A stretch of 17,268 nucleotides of DNA from CAYQOX01 sp964419335 (lineage in GTDB: Bacteria; Hinthialibacterota; Hinthialibacteria; Hinthialibacterales; Hinthialibacteraceae), in the NCBI GenBank assembly GCA_964419335.1, contig CAYQOX010000072.1, positions 1 through 17,268 of the forward strand, written 5' to 3'. Below, in pieces: positions 1-5,296 of the stretch; position 1 is the first letter of the stretch; every line of letters begins with the position of its first letter. The notes under the pieces were generated by a model. It made no database searches. It was not told the origin of the DNA and saw nothing but the letters and a program-made list of their open reading frames with translations. A program made the position numbers and the translations under genes.

Positions 1-53
1 TATTCTAGTCCATAGGATTAAGTTATGATAACTTTAGATCGTGTAGGGTGTAT

Positions 54-60
54 GAGGAGT
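54..60 (+). promoter_or_regulatory. Ribosome binding site of pheA, supporting a TTG start
   Basis: The sequence GAGGAGT lies here, with its AGGAG core 6 bases before the TTG at 66. This is a strong Shine-Dalgarno sequence at normal spacing. It supports the non-ATG start, because the chorismate mutase domain needs the residues directly after this codon. No convincing -35/-10 pair is visible in the few bases upstream, so the promoter may lie outside the window. Confidence 0.7.
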
Positions 61-65
61 GAATC

Positions 66-1151
66 TTGAGTTCGAAAGAATCGATCAATCAAAAACTAGA
101 CGAATACCGTCAAGCCATTGACCGCATTGATAAGGAGATATTGCGTTTATTGAATGAGCGCGCGAAGGTGGCTCAGGATGTAGGAAAGTTAAAGAATAGC
201 AAAGCGGTAGATTACTATGTACCTTCTCGTGAGAAGGCCATCTTGATGCGTTTGGCCGAGTTGAATCCCGGGCCTTTTCCCTCTGATTCGGTTACCCAGG
301 TTTTTCGCGAGATCATCAGCGGATGTCGTTCGTTAGAGACGGTTATCTCGGTAGGGTATTTGGGTCCTCAAGGTTCTTATCATCATTCAGCAGCCCAAGT
401 TCACTTTGGGCGATCGGTTCTCTTTTGTCCTATTGATACCATTCGGGGGATTTATGACGAAGTAGAGCGACAGCGCGTCGATTATGGCGTGGTCGCTATT
501 GAAAATTCCATTGAGGGCAGCGTGACGGAATCGTTGGATCGGCTGGTTCATTCGCAGGTGAATATCGTGGGTGAGCATTTCGGCGATATTTCTCATAACC
601 TGATCAGCCAGTCGGAAATTCATCAGATTGATAAAGTCTATTCTCATCCCCAGGCTTTGCGTCAATGCCGTCAGTGGTTGGAAGCGAATTTGCCCAAAGC
701 CCAGTTGATCGACACTCCAAGCACGACCAAAGGGGTGATGCATTGCGTAGAAGATCCACGCGCAGGGGCTATCGCGAGTACTTTGGCGGCGGAAATCTAT
801 GATGTGCCGGTCCAGGTTAAAGGGATTGAGGATATCACCGGAAATACGACTCGCTTTTTCATCATTGGGAAAAAGCAAAATGTCCCCAGCGGAGATGATA
901 AAACCTCGATGGTGGTCTTTATTCGGGATCGTGTGGGGGCGCTTTATTCGATGCTGGAACCCTTTAAGAATAATAAAGTGAATCTGACCAACATTGTTTC
1001 CCGGCCAACAAAGCAAGAAGCCTGGCAATATATGTTCTTCATTGAGTGTCAGGGACACCGGGAGGATGAAGTGTTAAAGCGAACCATTCAGGAGATCGAA
1101 GATAATAGTCTGTATGTTAAAATATTAGGTTCCTATCCGCGACCTCATTAA
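66..1151 (+). CDS. pheA: Bifunctional chorismate mutase / prephenate dehydratase (P-protein)
   Basis: A cytoplasmic enzyme that converts chorismate to prephenate and then to phenylpyruvate, the committed route to phenylalanine. Its 361 aa are the usual length for PheA. Residues about 10-92 are an AroQ-type chorismate mutase helix bundle, with the ID-RID segment, LNERAKVA and the SREKAIL element. Residues about 96-268 are the prephenate dehydratase domain: GYLGPQGSY (97-105), AIENSIEGSV (144-153), SHPQALRQC (193-201) and the TTRF catalytic motif (261-264). Residues about 279-356 are an ACT regulatory domain with the GAL element (291-293). The ACT motif usually written ESRP reads VSRP here (311-314), which may alter phenylalanine feedback. 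The start is TTG with a strong Shine-Dalgarno. tyrA follows on the same strand about 150 bases downstream with no terminator visible between, so co-transcription is likely. Family identity is near certain; the regulatory consequence is inference. Confidence 0.96.
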   Translation: MSSKESINQKLDEYRQAIDRIDKEILRLLNERAKVAQDVGKLKNSKAVDYYVPSREKAILMRLAELNPGPFPSDSVTQVFREIISGCRSLETVISVGYLGPQGSYHHSAAQVHFGRSVLFCPIDTIRGIYDEVERQRVDYGVVAIENSIEGSVTESLDRLVHSQVNIVGEHFGDISHNLISQSEIHQIDKVYSHPQALRQCRQWLEANLPKAQLIDTPSTTKGVMHCVEDPRAGAIASTLAAEIYDVPVQVKGIEDITGNTTRFFIIGKKQNVPSGDDKTSMVVFIRDRVGALYSMLEPFKNNKVNLTNIVSRPTKQEAWQYMFFIECQGHREDEVLKRTIQEIEDNSLYVKILGSYPRPH

Positions 1152-1288
1152 AAGGAACATCGCTTAGGGGCTGCTTTTATGGGATGGGGAATAGGTTAAG
1201 CAAAGGGTATCTATGATGTTTGTATAGGTTGGAAGTGCAATGTTGCGCTCCCCTTTCTACATGGGGTATGGGTAAAAAGCGAAAGAAT

Positions 1289-1293
1289 AAGGA
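1289..1293 (+). promoter_or_regulatory. Ribosome binding site deciding the tyrA start
   Basis: AAGGA, 7 bases before the GTG at 1301, is the only convincing Shine-Dalgarno near the possible tyrA starts. The TTG at 1220 and the ATG at 1268 lack one. Starting at 1301 places the Rossmann glycine motif about 12 residues from the N-terminus, as is normal for TyrA. Confidence 0.5.
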
Positions 1294-1300
1294 ATCCATC

Positions 1301-2155
1301 GTGTTTGAGAGTATTCAACGGGTTGGCATATACGGAGTCGGGCTTTTAGGTGGATCGGTGGGGATGGCTTTAAAGGATAAGTATCCTCATCTGCAAATTC
1401 TTGGTATTGGCCGCAATGAAAAGAAATTGCAGAAGGCGGCGGAATTGCAGGCGATCGATGTGTGGAGTTGTCATCCTGAAGAGATTAACCCCGCTCTCGA
1501 TCTATTGATTTTGTGCACGCCGGTGCGTCTACTCGGACGCTTTTTGCGTCAAACGATGCCATCTTTGAAACCGAAAGCCATTGTTACTGATGTGGGCAGT
1601 ACGAAAGTGCGTATTGTGCGGCAATGCGAACGGGTGGCGGGTGATGAAGTGCGGTTTGTGGGATCTCACCCAATTGCGGGTTCTCATCAAACTGGGGTGG
1701 AAGCAGCTACGAAGGATTTGCTACGAGGCAAAGTCTGTGTGGTTACAGAGACAAGACATTCGGATGCCTATGCGGTCGATTTCATAGCCAGTTTATGGGA
1801 AAACTTGGGGATGAAAGTTGTGCGTATGTCTCCTCAAAACCATGATTACATGCTGGCTAATTCGAGCCACTTGCCCCATATGGTGGCAGCGGCCTTGTGT
1901 CATGTGGTTAAGGAAGTGGGGAAAGAGATTCAGCCTTTTTTGGGGAGCGGGTATCGGGATACCACCCGAATTGCAGCGGGTGATCCAGTCATGTGGGTGG
2001 ATATTAGCATGGATAACCGGGAAGAACTACTCACTTCGCTGAAGGCTATGCGTCATGTGATTCAGGATTTGGAATCGTTTCTGCAACGAGAAGATGAAGA
2101 GGCGCTTCTGGAATTTCTTCAACAGGCCCAGGATTGGAAAAAAGACACGGGGTGA
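1301..2155 (+). CDS. tyrA: Prephenate (or arogenate) dehydrogenase
   Basis: Oxidative decarboxylation of prephenate to 4-hydroxyphenylpyruvate, or of arogenate to tyrosine, in the cytoplasm. From the GTG at 1301 the protein has 284 aa, the size of a stand-alone TyrA without mutase or ACT domain. An N-terminal Rossmann fold carries GVGLLGGSVG (12-21). The family motifs are DVGSTK (97-102), SHPIAGSHQTG (122-132, with the likely catalytic His123), SSHLPHMVAAAL (188-199), and GYRDTTRIAAGDPVMW (217-232). After the second beta strand the protein reads GIGRN (35-39), where NAD-dependent members usually have Asp, so NADP use is possible. An ATG at 1268 and a TTG at 1220 are in frame and would add 11 or 27 residues, but both lack a ribosome binding site. 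It follows pheA on the same strand, so both aromatic branches sit together. The choice of prephenate or arogenate cannot be read from the sequence. Confidence 0.93.
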   Translation: MFESIQRVGIYGVGLLGGSVGMALKDKYPHLQILGIGRNEKKLQKAAELQAIDVWSCHPEEINPALDLLILCTPVRLLGRFLRQTMPSLKPKAIVTDVGSTKVRIVRQCERVAGDEVRFVGSHPIAGSHQTGVEAATKDLLRGKVCVVTETRHSDAYAVDFIASLWENLGMKVVRMSPQNHDYMLANSSHLPHMVAAALCHVVKEVGKEIQPFLGSGYRDTTRIAAGDPVMWVDISMDNREELLTSLKAMRHVIQDLESFLQREDEEALLEFLQQAQDWKKDTG

Positions 2156-2159
2156 GTCT

Positions 2160-2807
2160 CTATCCCAGTCCGCGAAACTTTCCTATCGCTTCCCACAAAA
2201 AATAAAGAGCATACAGCCACAAGATAACCCCTAATCCACGGTTGATATAAAGATAAAGACGGCTTTTGAGGAAATTGCGGGAATAGCCGATGATGAAGGC
2301 TAAAAACAGCTTGATTCCCACTAAGCAAACATAGAACCCCAACAAAAAGCCCACCACGATGCTCCAATGAATTTCTGCGGCTTGGTACATGAGGGGAGTG
2401 CCGATGGTGAGCCAAAATAAATAGGGGTTAGGGCTGAAGAAGTTGGCGATAACTCCTTTGCGGATCGATTGAGGGTTGGCCGGTTGGTCGGATATCTCTA
2501 CTCCTTGGATAGAAAAACTTTCGTAGCCGAGATAAAACAGGTAACCGGCACCGATTAGAGAGATTCCGCCGAGGATCGTGTGGATATCGGATAAAGGGTA
2601 TAAAACCAAAAGCGTAAAAAGAATGATCGGACAATCGGTGATTAAGGGGGCGGTTGCGGTTTTCATTCCCTCTTTCCAGCCGTGACGGAGGCTTTGAGAA
2701 ATAATGATCGTTAGGAGAGGGCCAGGAGAAAAACCGGCGCTGGTGCCTAAGATCCAGCCGGAAAGAAGGTAGACGGAGCCTTCTGAAAAAACCGTACTTG
2801 TATCCAT
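2160..2807 (-). CDS. LysE/RhtB-family amino acid exporter
   Basis: An inner-membrane protein of 215 aa with about six hydrophobic segments, the length and layout typical of LysE/RhtB efflux permeases. Diagnostic features are the N-terminal GFSPGPLLT motif (25-33) followed by SLRHGWKEGM (39-48), and NFFSPNPYLFW (122-132), the counterpart of the family's N-x-x-NPK element. The proposed role is proton-driven export of an amino acid or similar metabolite. The substrate cannot be told from sequence. It converges on tyrA with only 4 bases between the stop codons and no terminator between them, so some transcriptional interference is plausible. A weak CAGG lies 9 bases before the ATG at 2805-2807. 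Placement next to phenylalanine and tyrosine synthesis makes an aromatic amino acid a possible substrate, but this is inference. Confidence 0.85.
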   Translation of the reverse strand: MDTSTVFSEGSVYLLSGWILGTSAGFSPGPLLTIIISQSLRHGWKEGMKTATAPLITDCPIILFTLLVLYPLSDIHTILGGISLIGAGYLFYLGYESFSIQGVEISDQPANPQSIRKGVIANFFSPNPYLFWLTIGTPLMYQAAEIHWSIVVGFLLGFYVCLVGIKLFLAFIIGYSRNFLKSRLYLYINRGLGVILWLYALYFLWEAIGKFRGLG

Positions 2808-2938
2808 GATGAAAAACCTGATGTGGTTTATTTATAAGGAGTTATTATGCCATGGTAGTGCGGAATTTTGATATTGCGAAGGAGTGTGCGGGGTAGGATC
2901 TCGTTCGAGAGAAGTGAGATTATGAGTAAGAAAGTCTT

Positions 2939-2967
2939 TTGATCATCCATGGTGCTCGTCGTACATT
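2939..2967 (+). promoter_or_regulatory. Candidate promoter for the DUF5060 hydrolase gene
   Basis: TTGATC (2939-2944) and TACATT (2962-2967) are 17 bases apart and each match four of six positions of the sigma-70 -35 and -10 consensus. They lie about 90 bases before the preferred ATG at 3056. If this promoter is real, the in-frame TTG at 2939 cannot be the start codon, because transcription would begin downstream of it. Confidence 0.35.
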
Positions 2968-3043
2968 TATTACAAAAATTTTCCACCTAGCACATTTGTT
3001 ATACCATGGTACAATGATCCTTCATCATTTAGTAAAGGGATCC

Positions 3044-3047
3044 AGGA
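3044..3047 (+). promoter_or_regulatory. Ribosome binding site deciding the hydrolase start
   Basis: AGGA ends 8 bases before the ATG at 3056. This start puts a short basic and polar stretch directly before the hydrophobic core of the signal peptide. The longer in-frame candidates at 2939 (TTG) and 3014 (ATG) have no comparable sequence. Confidence 0.5.
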
Positions 3048-3055
3048 TTGAAGCG

Positions 3056-5206
3056 ATGACTCATCAACGTTTATATATTTTATCTATCTTACTTGCCGCA
3101 ATGCTTCTAGGAGCCAATGGGGCTTGTTTCGCAAAAACTCATGAGGCGGACAAGGTATCGCAGTATCAGATTTTTGAAGTAACCTTTCGTTATGAAGTTG
3201 AGCCCGAGGCTGCCTTTGATTCAAGCCAAGTGCGAATTGATGCCGAAATCGTAAAACCTGGAGGAGAGCGAATTTTTTGTCCTTGTTTTTTTGATGGAGA
3301 GGATCGTTGGAAGCTGCGATTTACTCCCTCGAAAGTGGGTGAGTACAAGTATCGTATTCTTTTGCGCAGTGATGAGGATCGAGTTTTAGAGGAAGGTACG
3401 TTTCAGGTTGTGCCCTCAGAAGATCCGGGATTCTTGCGTGTAGGACAAAACACGGGGCGGCATTTCGTCTATGAAAATGGCGAGTCTTATTTTCCTCTAG
3501 GGGAGAATTTAGGCTGGGTGAATGGTGCGACGTTGGAACCATGGATCAGCTATTTAGATGAATGTCATGCAGCGGGTATCAATTGGATACGCATATGGAT
3601 GTGCCCGTGGGGTTTGACTGAGTTGGAGTGGATGCCTACTCATGGCCGTTACCATGGTTTGGGGCGTTATGATTTGCGAAATGCACGTATGATTGATGGG
3701 ATCTTTCGGGAGGCGCAAAAAAGAGAGATTCAAATTCAATGGGTGATCAACCATCACGGACAATATTCTACTCATGCGAATCCGATTTGGGATTCGAATC
3801 CTTATAATGTAGAAAACGATGGATTTTTAGAAGACCCTGAAGATTTTTTCTGTCATCCCCGGATGAAAGAGCATTACCGCGATCGGTTGCGTTATCTGGT
3901 GGCACGCTGGGGAGGCTATACCAATTTGTTGGCGTGGGAATTTTGGAACGAGGTGAATATTACGAAACGCGATTATCATTTCTCCCTCGTGAAAGAGTGG
4001 CATGAGGAAATGAGTGGCTATTTGCGCCAACTGGATCCTTACGATCATTTACAAACAACCAGCGGAGCGGGGGATAGTACCGACCTTCATACCATCGATG
4101 GGTTAGATTTTATTCAAACTCACGCTTACGTAGAGAATATCATTGATAAGATCATGGATCGCTCTCAATATGCCTATCGTGAGTATCCGCGTACTCCCCA
4201 TTTTTTCGGGGAGATGTCGTATGATGCCGATGGGCCTAACCGGGAGGACAAGGAGGGAGTGATTTTGCACAACCAGTTATGGGCGTCGGCGCATAGTTGG
4301 GATTCAGGTACTGCGATGACCTGGTGGTGGGATAATTGGGTTCGGCCATATGATTTATATGGTCATTTTCAAATCTTGTCGGATTATCTATCGGGAATTG
4401 ATTGGGAGCAGGAAAATTTACTTCCAATGAAGTGTGAGGTGGAAGAAAAAGAAGAAAATAGAGGGGATCTTATTTTTATTCCACCGAAAGGATGGAGCCG
4501 AAGCGAAGTGGAGGAATTTTCCATCAAACCGGATGGTACTGTAGATCCTTTGGAAGAACTGACGCAGTTTGTGCATGGACAGGCGCATCGCGAGCGGGCT
4601 CCCAATCCGGTTTTCCTGGTGAATTTGGATAAGCCCAAACGCTTTGGATTAAAGATCGAAGAAGTCTCCACGGGAGGCGCAGTGTGCGAAATTCAAGTAG
4701 ATGGAGAAAGCCAGATTAGAAAGGGATTCGCTTCTGCAGATAATCATTCTACAATAGGAGAGGAAGGCTATCTATCGCTGATGATTCCTGCAGGAGAGCA
4801 TCGAGTTTCCGTGAAAAATAGAGGGAACGATTGGTTTCGAGTTAATCATTTCTGGTTAGAAGATTATCAGCAGCGGGTTGTTGTTTATGCGCGGGGAAAT
4901 GAGGATCGAGTGCTGGCATGGGTCCATGACCGCCCGCATCAGTTTACCTTTCTCCAGCATTACGACAAATATTCAGCGATCATTCCGACCGAAGTGCGAT
5001 TCCCTGCATTGACCGATGGAGAGTATTTGCTTGAATATTACGATACCTATGAAGGAACTCGTAGCCAAGAAGAATCGGTTGTGACAGGTGAAGAGGGATT
5101 GCGTGTTCCTATCCCTTCTTTTGAAAAAGATATGGCGTTACAAATAAGAAAAAATACGGCTGGAGTATCGGATGCCGTAGAAAAAAATAATAAAAATAGG
5201 AATTGA
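3056..5206 (+). CDS. Secreted DUF5060-type putative glycoside hydrolase (TIM barrel)
   Basis: A predicted exported polysaccharide-degrading enzyme of 716 aa from the ATG at 3056. Residues 1-26 look like a signal peptide: hydrophobic ILSILLAAMLLGA, then a possible cleavage after CFA. Residues about 37-120 form a DUF5060-like beta-sandwich, including the FTPSKVGEYKYRI segment. Residues about 125-450 are a GH5/clan-A-like barrel. WEFWNEVN (294-301) supplies the probable acid/base Glu299, and HFFGEMSYD (382-390) the probable nucleophile Glu386. The HH pair at 233-234 and WWW at 423-425 fit a sugar cleft. Residues about 515-600 resemble a carbohydrate-binding beta-sandwich, and residues about 600-698 a C-terminal sandwich like that found after apiosidase-type barrels. 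Substrate is unknown. The gene is followed after 90 bases by the foldase gene. The fold and hydrolase role are well supported by the catalytic motifs, the exact activity is not. Confidence 0.82.
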   Translation: MTHQRLYILSILLAAMLLGANGACFAKTHEADKVSQYQIFEVTFRYEVEPEAAFDSSQVRIDAEIVKPGGERIFCPCFFDGEDRWKLRFTPSKVGEYKYRILLRSDEDRVLEEGTFQVVPSEDPGFLRVGQNTGRHFVYENGESYFPLGENLGWVNGATLEPWISYLDECHAAGINWIRIWMCPWGLTELEWMPTHGRYHGLGRYDLRNARMIDGIFREAQKREIQIQWVINHHGQYSTHANPIWDSNPYNVENDGFLEDPEDFFCHPRMKEHYRDRLRYLVARWGGYTNLLAWEFWNEVNITKRDYHFSLVKEWHEEMSGYLRQLDPYDHLQTTSGAGDSTDLHTIDGLDFIQTHAYVENIIDKIMDRSQYAYREYPRTPHFFGEMSYDADGPNREDKEGVILHNQLWASAHSWDSGTAMTWWWDNWVRPYDLYGHFQILSDYLSGIDWEQENLLPMKCEVEEKEENRGDLIFIPPKGWSRSEVEEFSIKPDGTVDPLEELTQFVHGQAHRERAPNPVFLVNLDKPKRFGLKIEEVSTGGAVCEIQVDGESQIRKGFASADNHSTIGEEGYLSLMIPAGEHRVSVKNRGNDWFRVNHFWLEDYQQRVVVYARGNEDRVLAWVHDRPHQFTFLQHYDKYSAIIPTEVRFPALTDGEYLLEYYDTYEGTRSQEESVVTGEEGLRVPIPSFEKDMALQIRKNTAGVSDAVEKNNKNRN

Positions 5207-5280
5207 ATACCTTGATACCAGATGTGAGACCAATGATGTGGCTCATGGATACGAAAGGTAGTAAGATTCCCTCGAAAATG

Positions 5281-5286
5281 AGGAGG
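5281..5286 (+). promoter_or_regulatory. Ribosome binding site of the parvulin foldase gene
   Basis: A perfect AGGAGG lies 10 bases before the ATG at 5297. It is the strongest Shine-Dalgarno on the plus strand of the window and suggests high expression. The remaining sequence in the 90-base gap from 5207 shows neither a clear terminator nor a clear promoter, so read-through from the hydrolase gene is possible. Confidence 0.7.
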
Positions 5287-5296
5287 TTTCTCTTCC

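Larger units (their letters stand above)
2808..3055. other. Divergent intergenic region between the exporter and the hydrolase genes
   Basis: These 248 bases separate two divergently transcribed genes and should hold both promoters. The plus-strand promoter candidate at 2939-2967 is listed separately. Two tiny open frames (at 2847-2858 and 2922-2942, three and six codons) are too short to support. A perfect 10-base palindrome TACCATGGTA lies at 3002-3011, and a small TCTCG-TT-CGAGA hairpin at about 2899-2910. Neither has a tail that would make it a terminator. No promoter for the minus-strand exporter could be picked with confidence. Confidence 0.5.

Noticed and set aside
1220..1300. In-frame TTG (1220) and ATG (1268) as starts of tyrA
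   Set aside because: Neither has a ribosome binding site, and the extra residues are basic or Cys-rich and unlike TyrA N-termini. The GTG at 1301 has AAGGA at 7 bases.
2847..2942. Micro open frames in the divergent region (three codons after AAGGAG at 2836, and six codons at 2922)
   Set aside because: They are too short to distinguish from chance, and there is no sign of attenuation hairpins with them.
3002..3011. Palindrome TACCATGGTA as an operator
   Set aside because: CCATGG occurs several times nearby, including inside the coding sequence, and no second half-site array is seen.
3115..3130. Lipoprotein signal at the hydrolase N-terminus
   Set aside because: The Cys after NGA lacks the Leu at -3 expected for a lipobox. 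A normal cleavage after CFA fits better.
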